From contig JBCDIL010000002.1 of NCBI GenBank assembly GCA_038749025.1, positions 154,209 through 218,208 on the forward strand: a stretch of DNA of 64,000 nt, written 5' to 3'. The notes under the pieces are model-generated. The model saw only the letters and a list, made by a program, of their open reading frames with translations. It did no database searches and had not been told where the DNA came from. The position numbers were made by a program, and so were the translations under genes. Positions 33,102 through 42,897 of this stretch are shown here, one piece after another. The stretch's first letter is position 1, and each line of letters begins with the position of its first letter. This stretch comes from JBCAXA01 sp038749025. Its GTDB lineage: Bacteria; Pseudomonadota; Gammaproteobacteria; Steroidobacterales; Woeseiaceae.

Positions 33102-35072
33102 ATGGCAGACACGCAACGGACCTCGTCCCTTATTCGATTATTAGCTTGCGCCGTACCTTTGTTGTTAGCGGCTGGAGCTTGGTACACGTTTCAAGCGGGT
33201 AGCGGCGCCGAGACACGTGCAGCAGCGCTGTCGCAGAGCCTACCGGCGCTTGCCCGTCGAGCTATGGCTGGCGAGGCGTCAGCGTTAGCATCACTCGCGT
33301 CGCACGTCGAAACTCTCGATACGATGCGGATCGACGGTGAGCTGCCCGGTGGCGCAGCGACTTGGGACCGATTGCTGAGCGATGCACGCCTGTTGGTCGC
33401 CGCGGGCCGTGAGCTGACGACGTCGGCCACAGCGGCTGCCGAGTTGGCCGCTGACCCGAACGATCTGATCGGCCGGACGCGAGCTTTACTGATTTCAGCG
33501 GGTGCCGTTGATATCGTTGGTGAGCTCGATCAGCAGCAAACCCGCTTAGCCGCGTTCGGTGCGGCGCCGGAGCCCGCCGACAGTGTTGTTGCCGCCGATG
33601 CGGACGCCGCCCTCGATTGGATCGGCAATGCGTTAGCGGCGCTCGCCGGCGAGTTTTCTGCGTTTGAGATTGCGCCGCTGACCGACTCGGCGGCCTTGGA
33701 ACGCCTAGAAGCGGTCCGTGCAACGTTCGACGAAGTTGCAACGCAAGTAGCGACCGTCATGCAGGCGGCCACCGACGCGAGCGCGCAGACATCGACGTTG
33801 CAGTCACTCGATGCCTCGAGCAGCGACTTGCTAACGCGTTTCGCCGCTGGCAGTGCGGCGCTGCCGGCTTGGCTGCTGCCAGGCCTGCTAGCCGTGGCGG
33901 CGCTGGTCAGCCTTATCGTCGCTGTTGCGCTCTGGCGGGCATCGCGCCAAGCGGACGTTGCCGCACACCACGAAGCGCAAAACAAACGTGATCAGAATGC
34001 GATTCTGCGCCTTCTCGATGAGCTGGGTTCGCTGGCAGACGGCGATTTAACAGTCGAAGCGACGGTCACCGAGGACATCACCGGTGCTATCGCCGATTCG
34101 ATCAACTACGCCATCGAGGCTCTGCGCGGCTTGGTCGCGACCATTAATGACACGTCGATCATGGTCGACAGCGCCGCCAAGCAGACCGAAGCCGGTGCTA
34201 AGTCGATGAGTCAGTCGGCTCGTCAGCAAGCGCATGAGGTTAAAGCGACGACCGACGAGCTCGCCGCCATTATCGCGGCTATTGAAGAGGTCTCTGGAAA
34301 CGCGGAGCGGTCCAGCGACGTTGCCAGGCATTCGGTCGACGTTGCCCACAAGGGTGGCGAAGCGGTGCGTCGCACGATCGACGGCATGAACGCGATCCGC
34401 GAGACGATTCAAGAGACATCGAAGCGCATCAAGCGACTCGGCGAGAGCTCGCAGGAGATCGGTAACATCGTCGAGTTAATCAATGACATTGCCGAGCAGA
34501 CCAATATTTTGGCCCTCAACGCATCGATCCAAGCGTCGATGGCCGGTGAGGCGGGTCGCGGGTTTGCTGTCGTCGCCGATGAAGTGCAGCGTTTGGCGGA
34601 GCGTTGTACCAACGCGACGAAACAAATTGAGGTGCTGGTGCGAACCATTCAAGCCGACACCAACGAGGCGGTCGTTTCGATGGAGCGCTCAACGACCGAT
34701 GTGGTAGGTGGTGCCTTGCTTGCCGAAAACGCCGGCGCTGCGCTCGATGAGATCGAACAGGTTTCTAATCAGATCGCGAGCCTCGTGCAGAACATTTCGA
34801 CATCAGCGCGCGAGCAAAACGCACTCGCTGCGCGGGTCGATAAGAGAACCACGACGCTCACCAAGATCAGTGCCAAGACCGGCCGGGAGACCATGGCGAC
34901 AGCCGCTGCGATCAGCAAGTTGTCGGAGCTGGCGAGCCAGTTGCGTGGCACCGTGTCAGGTTTTCAATTGCCTGATGCGGCCGGTGATTCGGGGGCGTAT
35001 GTTACCGATGAAGACTTGGCCGACAGCGCACCCGAGCGTTTGCCGGCTACGGCCGCCAACGCGCGCGGTTGA
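33102..35072 (+). CDS. pilJ: pilus chemoreceptor PilJ (methyl-accepting chemotaxis protein)
   Basis: 656 aa. Two membrane helices (about residues 8-25 and 250-272) bracket a helical periplasmic sensor rich in Ala/Ser, followed by a HAMP-like linker and the long cytoplasmic coiled coil. The signalling tip reads NDIAEQTNILALNASIQASMAGEAGRGFAVVADEVQRLAERC, diverged from the usual E-x-A-R-A-G-E (SMAGEAG) just as in known PilJ. The receptor senses mechanical or pilin input and signals to ChpA through PilI/ChpC. No methyltransferase gene follows, although pilK normally sits here. Confidence 0.93.
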   Translation: MADTQRTSSLIRLLACAVPLLLAAGAWYTFQAGSGAETRAAALSQSLPALARRAMAGEASALASLASHVETLDTMRIDGELPGGAATWDRLLSDARLLVAAGRELTTSATAAAELAADPNDLIGRTRALLISAGAVDIVGELDQQQTRLAAFGAAPEPADSVVAADADAALDWIGNALAALAGEFSAFEIAPLTDSAALERLEAVRATFDEVATQVATVMQAATDASAQTSTLQSLDASSSDLLTRFAAGSAALPAWLLPGLLAVAALVSLIVAVALWRASRQADVAAHHEAQNKRDQNAILRLLDELGSLADGDLTVEATVTEDITGAIADSINYAIEALRGLVATINDTSIMVDSAAKQTEAGAKSMSQSARQQAHEVKATTDELAAIIAAIEEVSGNAERSSDVARHSVDVAHKGGEAVRRTIDGMNAIRETIQETSKRIKRLGESSQEIGNIVELINDIAEQTNILALNASIQASMAGEAGRGFAVVADEVQRLAERCTNATKQIEVLVRTIQADTNEAVVSMERSTTDVVGGALLAENAGAALDEIEQVSNQIASLVQNISTSAREQNALAARVDKRTTTLTKISAKTGRETMATAAAISKLSELASQLRGTVSGFQLPDAAGDSGAYVTDEDLADSAPERLPATAANARG

Positions 35073-35109
35073 GTAACGGTTCGGGACGGGACCGACAGGG
35101 GAATCCGGG

Positions 35110-38100
35110 GTGGCTGAATCAGCAGCACTATCGCTGTACGTTGTTAGCGACGAGCTAACGCAAACACTGCACAAAGCGCGCCTGGCGCTGGAAGATGCTG
35201 TTGAGCAGCGCAACACCCAGGATGCTTTGAATCGCTGCGCGGCACACCTGCACGAAGCGCGCGGCGTTTTATTGATGGTTGAAGTGTACGGCGCCGCGTT
35301 ATTGGCCGAGGAGATGGAAGCCGCTGCTAGCCATTTGGCCGGTTTTCGACCGGGCAGCCCCGGGCACGACGACGGACTCGACGCGCTAACCCGCAGCATG
35401 GTGCAGCTACCGGTGTATCTCGAGCGAATGCTCGCCGGCGGACGCGATATCGCGTTGGTGTTGTTGCCACTGTTGAACGATTTGCGGGCCGTTCGCGGTA
35501 AGCCGCTAATGTCGGAGAGCACGTTGTTGCTTCTCAATACACGCTCCGATAGCGACGACAAGGCGATGCCTAGTCGCCAGCCCACCGGTGAGGACGTTAT
35601 TGCGCTCGCGCAAAAGCTGCGCCCAGCTTTTCAGCTTGCTCTACTCGGCTGGATCAAAGGGCAGAATACGAAAGAGCACCTTGCGAAGCTCGCACGCGTT
35701 GCGGATTCTCTCGAACGCGCTGCGACAACGGACACCGTGCACCAGCTTTGGTGGGTTGTCGGCGCGGTCCTCGAAGGACTCGCCGATGGCGCGCTCAACA
35801 CGAGCGTGTCAGTAAAGCGCTTGCTCGGCCAGGCCGATCGCGAGATCAAACGCTTGCTCGACCTCGGAGTCGATGGCTACGAGGCGAAACGGCCCGATCA
35901 GCTGCTCAATAACTTGCTTTACTACGTCGCTCGCACCGGCGGCAGTGGCGAAAAAGCCGCTGCGGTGCGCAAGGCTTTTAACTTGTCAGAGTTAATACCA
36001 GGCGATCGGCAGGTCGAGGATGCCCGCGAAGGCCTGCACGCGCCTGGCGCCGAGCTGATGCAGACAGTGGCGGCCGTTATTCGCGAGGATCTGGGTCGGG
36101 TTAAAGATGTTCTCGATATTTACGTTAGGACCGGTGGCGACAACGCGGGCGAACTAGCACCACAACTCGAACTCCTCAAAAAGATCAGCGACACGCTAGG
36201 CGTTCTCGGTCTCGGCGATTTACGCGGTGACATTCAAACCGAGATTGCACGGTTACGCGAGGTCGTTGACACCGACGGACCCGTGGACGACGCGACGCTG
36301 ATCCAGATCGCCGCAACGTTGCTGAAGGTTGAAGACAGCCTGGAGCGCCAACTCACCAATTTAGTTCGCCCAGCAGAAGCGACGCCGGACGGCGAGGATA
36401 CGCTGTCAGTACCGGCACTCGATTCACGCGACGAGGTCAACTACCAGCAGGTAACCCACGCGGTCGTTCGTGAGTGCTTGATCAATCTCGCAAGGCTAAA
36501 AGAGTCGGTCGCGAGAGTGGCGGCCAACAACGACGACCGCATTGGAATCGATGCAGCTGGCTCGCTAATGCGCGGCGTCACCGCTGGCTTGATGATGCTC
36601 GGCAAGGTGCGGGCGATGGAGGTTAGCGAGCGGATTCTCGCCTTCGTTGACCAGCATCTTCGTGTCAGCCGTCAACCGCTTAAAGTCGAGGATATGGATC
36701 GACTGGCGGATGCGGTCGTTAGCTTGGAGTACTACCTCGAGACGATCCAACTGGGGCGTCGCGATCCATGGTACATGCTCGACAACGCAGAGAGTTGCCT
36801 CGATTTTCTCGAAGCGATTCCGACGACGGAAACAACGGCGGGAGAGACGCAAGAAATACCGATCGACTCGATCGGCGCGGAGTTGCTGCAATCCGGTTCC
36901 ACGGAAGTTCTCGACACGCCGCAACGGCCGGAGCTCGGTGGATTGCCAGTCGTCGCCGATGGGCACGAACACATCGACCCGGAGCTGCTAGAGCTCTTTA
37001 TCGAAGAGTCGCGCGAAGAAATCGAGTCGATCATGGAGAACCTGCCGGCGTGGGCTGCGAACCCGACCGACAGCGACGCGTTGATAACAATCCGCCGTTC
37101 GTACCACACGTTAAAGGGTTCGGGACGGATGGTCGGTGCCGAGCGCATGGGCGAGTACTGTTGGTCGATCGAGGATTTGCTGAACCGGCTGATTAACAAG
37201 ACGCTGCAGCCAACGCCGCCGATGATCGACTTCGTTGATGTGGCCAGCCGAGTATTGCCGGATCTCGTCGAGCAAATCGAAGTCGGCACCGAGCCGCCGG
37301 ATGACCTCGGCTTCATCATGAAGAAAGCGCATGCGTTTGCCGAAGGGAATCCGAACGCGGCCGCCATGCGTGCGCCCACCGACACCGTTGATCCCGAGCC
37401 ACCGGAAATGGATCCGGTACTCAAAGACATTTTTTCGAAAGAGGCAGCCAGCCATTTAGCGATGGTTCGCGAGTTTGTCGACGAGGCAGCGCGTACTGGC
37501 GCTACACCGACGTTGACCGATGCGGTCCACCGTGCGTGCCATACTCTCCACGGTAGCGCAAATATGGCCAACGCCGAGCGCGTATTGGCGTTAACTGGCG
37601 CACTAAACGCCTTCGCCCGCAAGCTCTACGACCGCAGCATGGAGTGTTCGCCCGAGATGTTGGGGTTGTTTGATCGGGCTGAGAAAACGGTGAGTGCCGT
37701 TGTCGCCGAGATCAATGCTACCAACGGTGAGCGAACCGACATCGGACCGCTGGTCGCCGATATCATCGCTGCGACCGAGGCTATTCACACCGAATCACTG
37801 CCGGCTGAATCACCCGAGACAGCCGAGGTTCCAATTATCGATGCGGCGCCTCCGACAGAGCCGCCAACCCCGGTTGAGACGCCAGCGCCATCGGTCGAAG
37901 TGCCGCCTTCTGCGGCGACGGGAGACGCCGAGCTTGATCTGGAAATCGCGGAGATCTTCGGTGAGGAAGCGACCGAATTGCTCGAAGCGAGCGATGAGGC
38001 TCTGCAGCGCTTAGCGGCCGAGTCACCCGCTGATGCGCCGTTGCAAGAGTTGAAGCGCCACTTGCACACGCTTAAAGGCGGCGCGCGTATGGCCGGCATC

Positions 38101-41007
38101 GGTACGGTCGGCGATTTGGCGCACGAGCTCGAGTCTTTGCTGATTGCCGCCGAGGACAAGCGGATTGAAATCGACGATTCGTTACTCGCGTTGCTGCAAC
38201 GCTCACTGGATCAATTGCACCGGATGCGCGACCTCGTCGTTGAGGGCCACATGCCTGAGCCGGCAACCGAGTTAATGGTAGCAGTTACCGCATTCACGCA
38301 GCCCGGGCCGGCAGCCACGCCGACGGCACCGACCGATGGTGATCCGATTGTTGTCGAGTTGCCAACGAGCGAGACCAAGGCCGAGACGGCTCCCGCACCG
38401 TCTGATGCACAACCACCACGATCGTCCGAGACGACTGACGACACGGCGTTGGTTCAGGCTTTGCCACCGGAGCTCTTCGCCGGCGACGGCGCGGCGCCAG
38501 AGCAAGCGCCGTCGGATGACAACCCGGCGGGCACCGAGCCCTTCAGCGACCCGAACCAGACCTGGAGTGGACCGATCTCGTTCGACAAGGAGTCGCAGCC
38601 GGCAAGCGAGCCTGCGGACAAGAGCGACGCACCAGCAGATACCGCGGTTTTCGAAGACAGTTTGTTCGAACCGGCGTTTGTCGACGCCGACGGCGATGGC
38701 ACACCCGACGCCGGCGCCCCAATTGGTGCAGCCGAAAACGAACCGGAGGTCGATCTAGACATTGAAATCGACCCAGACGATACCGTCGTTTCGTTGACTG
38801 CCGCTTTTGACGATCCTGACACAATCGCCGGGCTCGACGCCCTGCTTGAGGCCGGTACCGAGGTGCTAGATGCATCGCATGCGCCCGGTTCCGATGACGG
38901 ATCTAGCGACGAGTTGGACGAACCAATGCCGTCGATCGAGTTGGGCAATGACGCGATCGACGAGCCGGCGGTTACAACGGCCGACTCGGCAGATGGCGAT
39001 GTTGTCCTCGATGCATTGGCGTTATCGGGGGCGCCAGAGGAGAGCGTCGAAGCGATCGATGAGTCGCCCGCGCCGCTGTTCGATGAAAGCGACGACTTGG
39101 TTGCGTTCGATCTCGCTGGCGCGCCCGAGTCGGCACCACCGCCGCAGCGCGATCGACCGGGGGCACCCACCGTTGCCGCAGAGCGACAAGACTTTACTCG
39201 TGTAAACGCCGAGCTGCTGGAGGAGCTACTAAACGCGGCCGGCGAGATCAGTATTTTTCACAGCCGTTTGTCGCAACAAGTCAACCTAATCAACTTCAAT
39301 CTGTCTGAGCTTGAGCAGACCGTAAGCCGCTTGCGAGCGCAACTGCGAAAACTCGAGATAGAGACCGAGACGCAGATTATTAACCGGCACCAGAATGACG
39401 AGAGTAATCCGTCGTTTGACCCGCTCGAACTCGATCGTTATTCGTTGATTCAGCAGTTATCGCGTGCCTTGGCCGAGTCGGCTAGCGACGTTGGCAGTAT
39501 CAAAGATCTGTTGCAGAGCTTGACCGGCGATGCGGATACGCTCCTCGTCCAACAGGCACGCGTTACCGCCGAGCTGCAAGACGGTTTAATGCGTACTCGC
39601 ATGGTGCCGTTCTCGCGGCACGCGGCGCGGCTGACTCGGCTTGTTCGGCAAACGGCGCAAGACGTTGGCAAACACGTCGAGCTATCGATCGAAGGGGCGA
39701 GCGGCGAGTTGGATCGCCAGGTGCTCGAGAAGATGTTGCCGCCGTTCGAGCACATGCTGCGCAATTCGGTGGTCCATGGCATCGAAGATGAGGCCGGTCG
39801 ACTGGCGGCCGGCAAGCCTAACGCCGGTGCCATCACGATGCGCTTACATCGCGAAGGGTCCGAGATGGTTATCGACGTCGCCGATGATGGCGCTGGCCTC
39901 AATCTCGAGCGAATCCGACGCAAGGCACGCGAGCAAGGTCTACTCAGCGAGACACCGCTCAGCGATCAGGCGACGATGGAGCTCATCTTAACCCCGGGCT
40001 TCAGTACGGCCGATCAACTGACACAGGCCGCGGGCCGCGGTGTCGGCATGGATGTTGTGGCCAGCGAAATCAAGAAGCTCGGCGGCTCGCTGAAGATTTC
40101 GTCGTTGGAGGGTCAGGGCACGAATTTCACGATTCGCCTCCCGTTCACCCTCGCGATTACCCAGGCTTTGATCGTCCGTACAGGCGACGAGGTTTACGCG
40201 TTGCCGTTACCGGCCGTAGAAGGGGTGGCGCGGGTCGAGCGAAGTCAGATCGATCAGCTACTGGCGGGCGAGGAAAAACTGTTCGAGTATGGCGAACGCG
40301 CCTATCGGTTGGTGCATCTCGGCCACCTTGTTGGCGGCCGGGCCACGGAGTTTGGCGAGGACGATGCGCAGGTGCCGATTGTCCTCGTGCGCAAGGGCGA
40401 TCAGGCGATTGCTCTGTTGATGGATGAGATGCTGACCAGCCGCGAGATCGTCGTAAAGTCGGTCGGCCCACAAATCGCCGCTGTACGTGGTGTCGCTGGC
40501 GCGACGATTCTCGGCGATGGCCGGGTTGTGCTTATCCTCGATCCGGGGGCCTTCATAAGCGATGGCGATGGCGGCTTGTTACAGCGAGTGCCGGAACCGG
40601 TCGAGGAACCACCCGCGCCGGATCGAGCCCCGTTGATCCTGGTGGTCGACGATTCGATCACGGTCCGGCGAGTCACCGAACGGTTTCTGTTGCGGCAGGG
40701 GCTGCGCGCCGTGACTGCCAAAGATGGCATCGATGCGATCGCTCGACTCGAAGACGAAAAACCCGCGGTCATCTTGTTGGATATCGAGATGCCGCGGATG
40801 GATGGCTACGAGTTCGCCACGCACGTTCGTAGCGATGAGCGATTTGCCGCGACGCCGATCATCATGATTACGTCGCGCGTTAGCGAAAAACACCGCGCCA
40901 AAGCCATTGAGATCGGCGTCAACGACTATCTCGGCAAGCCCTATCAGGATCACCAATTGCTTGAGACTATTCGCCGATACTTACCGTCCGAGGAGGCTAG
41001 CGGTTGA
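35110..41007 (+). CDS. chpA: hybrid chemosensory histidine kinase ChpA (PilL)
   Basis: 1965 aa from GTG 35110. Multi-domain CheA-type kinase. Residues 1-600 are helical FimL-like/degenerate Hpt regions (for example AAHLHEARGVLLMV near 46). Three canonical Hpt domains follow, with phosphohistidines at H666 (YHTLKGS), H811 (CHTLHGS) and H986 (LHTLKGG). An acidic Pro/Ala/Asp-rich linker spans about 1030-1350. From about 1356 come the dimerisation helices, the GHKL ATPase (SVVHGIEDEAGR, VADDGAGLNLERIRRKA, GRGVGMDVV), a CheW domain, and a receiver domain with Asp D1891 in LLDIEMPRMDGYEF. Phosphorylates PilG and PilH. Pseudomonas ChpA has more Hpt-type domains. Ends overlapping chpC by TTGA. Confidence 0.95.
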   Translation: MAESAALSLYVVSDELTQTLHKARLALEDAVEQRNTQDALNRCAAHLHEARGVLLMVEVYGAALLAEEMEAAASHLAGFRPGSPGHDDGLDALTRSMVQLPVYLERMLAGGRDIALVLLPLLNDLRAVRGKPLMSESTLLLLNTRSDSDDKAMPSRQPTGEDVIALAQKLRPAFQLALLGWIKGQNTKEHLAKLARVADSLERAATTDTVHQLWWVVGAVLEGLADGALNTSVSVKRLLGQADREIKRLLDLGVDGYEAKRPDQLLNNLLYYVARTGGSGEKAAAVRKAFNLSELIPGDRQVEDAREGLHAPGAELMQTVAAVIREDLGRVKDVLDIYVRTGGDNAGELAPQLELLKKISDTLGVLGLGDLRGDIQTEIARLREVVDTDGPVDDATLIQIAATLLKVEDSLERQLTNLVRPAEATPDGEDTLSVPALDSRDEVNYQQVTHAVVRECLINLARLKESVARVAANNDDRIGIDAAGSLMRGVTAGLMMLGKVRAMEVSERILAFVDQHLRVSRQPLKVEDMDRLADAVVSLEYYLETIQLGRRDPWYMLDNAESCLDFLEAIPTTETTAGETQEIPIDSIGAELLQSGSTEVLDTPQRPELGGLPVVADGHEHIDPELLELFIEESREEIESIMENLPAWAANPTDSDALITIRRSYHTLKGSGRMVGAERMGEYCWSIEDLLNRLINKTLQPTPPMIDFVDVASRVLPDLVEQIEVGTEPPDDLGFIMKKAHAFAEGNPNAAAMRAPTDTVDPEPPEMDPVLKDIFSKEAASHLAMVREFVDEAARTGATPTLTDAVHRACHTLHGSANMANAERVLALTGALNAFARKLYDRSMECSPEMLGLFDRAEKTVSAVVAEINATNGERTDIGPLVADIIAATEAIHTESLPAESPETAEVPIIDAAPPTEPPTPVETPAPSVEVPPSAATGDAELDLEIAEIFGEEATELLEASDEALQRLAAESPADAPLQELKRHLHTLKGGARMAGIGTVGDLAHELESLLIAAEDKRIEIDDSLLALLQRSLDQLHRMRDLVVEGHMPEPATELMVAVTAFTQPGPAATPTAPTDGDPIVVELPTSETKAETAPAPSDAQPPRSSETTDDTALVQALPPELFAGDGAAPEQAPSDDNPAGTEPFSDPNQTWSGPISFDKESQPASEPADKSDAPADTAVFEDSLFEPAFVDADGDGTPDAGAPIGAAENEPEVDLDIEIDPDDTVVSLTAAFDDPDTIAGLDALLEAGTEVLDASHAPGSDDGSSDELDEPMPSIELGNDAIDEPAVTTADSADGDVVLDALALSGAPEESVEAIDESPAPLFDESDDLVAFDLAGAPESAPPPQRDRPGAPTVAAERQDFTRVNAELLEELLNAAGEISIFHSRLSQQVNLINFNLSELEQTVSRLRAQLRKLEIETETQIINRHQNDESNPSFDPLELDRYSLIQQLSRALAESASDVGSIKDLLQSLTGDADTLLVQQARVTAELQDGLMRTRMVPFSRHAARLTRLVRQTAQDVGKHVELSIEGASGELDRQVLEKMLPPFEHMLRNSVVHGIEDEAGRLAAGKPNAGAITMRLHREGSEMVIDVADDGAGLNLERIRRKAREQGLLSETPLSDQATMELILTPGFSTADQLTQAAGRGVGMDVVASEIKKLGGSLKISSLEGQGTNFTIRLPFTLAITQALIVRTGDEVYALPLPAVEGVARVERSQIDQLLAGEEKLFEYGERAYRLVHLGHLVGGRATEFGEDDAQVPIVLVRKGDQAIALLMDEMLTSREIVVKSVGPQIAAVRGVAGATILGDGRVVLILDPGAFISDGDGGLLQRVPEPVEEPPAPDRAPLILVVDDSITVRRVTERFLLRQGLRAVTAKDGIDAIARLEDEKPAVILLDIEMPRMDGYEFATHVRSDERFAATPIIMITSRVSEKHRAKAIEIGVNDYLGKPYQDHQLLETIRRYLPSEEASG

Positions 41008-41477
41008 ACGCCACATCGATCGAAGAGCTCTACTCATTGCTAGTACCGTTATCCAATGAGCGATTAATCGTGCCGCGGGCGTGCGTGGCTGAGGTCGTTC
41101 GCTTTTCTCGTCCCGAGACTCTTCCCACCGAAACGCCAGACTGGTTGCTCGGGGATTTTCCGTGGAACGGTCGTGAGTTGCCGTTGGTATCGTTCGAGGG
41201 CTTAGCGGGCGAAGCGATTCCGACCCCGAGCGGACGGACCCGCGTCATCGTCTTCAATGCGATTGGCGGGGTTTTGCGCCAGCGTTACTTCGGCATGCTG
41301 ACGCAAGGATTCCCGCAATTGGTTCGAGTCAACCGAGAGGTCTTGCGTCTTGAAGAGTCGAGCCGTTTTGGCGACGATCAACCGGTCATTTGTAAAGTCC
41401 GCATGATCAACGAGTACCCGTTAATTCCTGATTTGGAACTTATCGAGCGGCGTATCGGCGAAGCGACAGCGGCTTAG
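41004..41477 (+). CDS. chpC: CheW-like protein ChpC
   Basis: 157 aa CheW-domain protein, alternative adaptor for ChpA. LYSLLVPLSNERLIVPRACVAEVVRF and PDWLLGDFPWNGRELPLVSFEGL follow the CheW pattern, with the C-terminal part shortened. TTG 41004 overlaps the chpA stop and has AGGAGG seven bases upstream, the strongest ribosome-binding site in the cluster. chpB, which lies between chpA and chpC in Pseudomonas, is missing. The 3' end overlaps rsmE by 4 bases, tail to tail. Confidence 0.85.
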   Translation: MNATSIEELYSLLVPLSNERLIVPRACVAEVVRFSRPETLPTETPDWLLGDFPWNGRELPLVSFEGLAGEAIPTPSGRTRVIVFNAIGGVLRQRYFGMLTQGFPQLVRVNREVLRLEESSRFGDDQPVICKVRMINEYPLIPDLELIERRIGEATAA

Positions 41478-42217
41478 TCGCCGTCGTTGTGAAGGTCACC
41501 GTAGCGGCTTTGCACAACAGCGACAGCGGTCAGCCCAGCTGTTTCGGTCCGTAAGACACGCGGACCAAGACGGATAGAGAGAAAACCTTTCTGTGCGAGC
41601 GATTGACGCTCGCTATCGGCGAAGCCCCCCTCTGGACCAACGGCAACAGCAACGGGCTTGCTATGGTTCGCGGGCCACGCGGTCTGTCCGACTGTCGTAT
41701 CAGCGACGAGCCGCACCGTTGTTGCCGTTAGCCGTGCGACCGCCTCGTCAAGGGTTGTAATTGGTTCAATCGTCGGTACCCGCGTCCGACCCGATTGTTG
41801 GGCAGCGGCAACGGCGATACCGTGCCAGTGTTGGCGGCGCTTCTCGCGACGGGCTGCATCGAGCGTTACACCGGCACGCGCCGTATCGACCGGTACGATT
41901 GTCGAGACCCCGAGCTCCGTCGCCTTTTGGACGACAAAGTCCATCCTCTCGCCTCGCGCCAAGCCTTGCAGCAGCGTGATCGAGAGCGGCGACTCCCGCG
42001 AGACATCCACGTACGCGCCGACTCGTAGATCAACAACGCGTCGGTTCACGGCGACGATCTTCGCTATGTATTCCCCGCCGCGACCATCGAAAAGCACGAT
42101 CGACTCGCCGGTTCGTACGCGCAGCACGCGACCCAAGTAGGTAGCCGCGTCGGCGCCTAGGCTAAGATCGGAGTCGCTGACGAGCGGTGCATCCACAAAG
42201 AGTCGGCTGATTCGCAT
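41474..42217 (-). CDS. rsmE: 16S rRNA (uracil-1498-N3)-methyltransferase
   Basis: 247 aa SPOUT-family methyltransferase for U1498 of 16S rRNA. MRISRLFVDAPL opening with PUA-like N-terminal domain (YLGRVLRVRTGESIVLFDGRGGEY), then the knotted SAM-binding site AVGPEGGFADSERQSLAQKGFLSIRLGPRVLRTETAGLTAV (GPEGG and LRTETA are diagnostic). ATG 42217 begins the homologous region; the frame stays open further upstream but that part overlaps ampD and is not homologous. Confidence 0.95.
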   Translation of the reverse strand: MRISRLFVDAPLVSDSDLSLGADAATYLGRVLRVRTGESIVLFDGRGGEYIAKIVAVNRRVVDLRVGAYVDVSRESPLSITLLQGLARGERMDFVVQKATELGVSTIVPVDTARAGVTLDAARREKRRQHWHGIAVAAAQQSGRTRVPTIEPITTLDEAVARLTATTVRLVADTTVGQTAWPANHSKPVAVAVGPEGGFADSERQSLAQKGFLSIRLGPRVLRTETAGLTAVAVVQSRYGDLHNDGD

Positions 42218-42278
42218 TGTTCCAGATTGTCGGCCGGGGCCGCCGGCAACGCAATTCGGCGTGCTACTCTCAACGCCG

Positions 42279-42872
42279 ATGACTGAGGCCGCCGAATTTA
42301 CCGAGCCACTTACCGTTGACGCGGCAACAGGTTTGGTCGCGCCTTGTCGGCAAGTGCCATCACCCAATTGCGATGAACGCCCGCTCGGTGTTGAGCCGGA
42401 GTTGTTCGTTATCCATTGCATCAGTTTGCCCCCTGGCGAGTACAGCAATGGCTACGTTGCGGCGCTCTTCACCAACGGACTCGACCCGACGGCGCACCCG
42501 TATTTTGAGTCGATCGCCGATTTGACCGTGTCGGCGCATTTCTTTATCGCGCGAACCGGTGTGCTCACGCAGTTCGTACCGGTCACGCAGCGCGCCTGGC
42601 ACGCTGGTCAATCACAGTACTGCGGCAGAACCGCCTGCAATGACTTTAGTGTCGGCATCGAACTTGAGGGTACCGATTCGAGTCCGTTCGCCGCGGCTCA
42701 GTATCGCTCGCTCAACGCGCTAGTCAGCGTTTTACGTGATGCCATCCCATCGTTAGCGGCAGGCAACGCCGTTGGCCATTCGGACATTGCCCCCGGGCGC
42801 AAAAGCGATCCGGGCAGCGAGTTCAATTGGTCAGACGCTAGGGCGTTGCACCGTGTCAGCGCTTCACCTTGA
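42279..42872 (+). CDS. ampD: 1,6-anhydro-N-acetylmuramyl-L-alanine amidase AmpD
   Basis: 197 aa cytoplasmic zinc amidase of peptidoglycan recycling that also limits AmpC beta-lactamase induction. Zinc ligand His in LFVIHCISLPPGEY, the AHFFIARTGVLTQFVPVTQRAWHAGQS core, NDFSVGIELEGTD (catalytic Glu region), and GHSDIAPGRKSDPGSEFNW with the second His and the Asp ligand. No signal peptide, distinguishing it from AmiD. ATG 42279; divergent from rsmE. Followed by ampE 25 bases later. Confidence 0.95.
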   Translation: MTEAAEFTEPLTVDAATGLVAPCRQVPSPNCDERPLGVEPELFVIHCISLPPGEYSNGYVAALFTNGLDPTAHPYFESIADLTVSAHFFIARTGVLTQFVPVTQRAWHAGQSQYCGRTACNDFSVGIELEGTDSSPFAAAQYRSLNALVSVLRDAIPSLAAGNAVGHSDIAPGRKSDPGSEFNWSDARALHRVSASP

Positions 42873-42897
42873 ACCGCGATTCCGTTACCGTCCGCGT

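Noticed and set aside
36732..39170. Long minus-strand and alternative-frame open reading frames inside chpA
   Set aside because: Shadows of high-GC coding sequence; the chpA frame has clear domain homology throughout.
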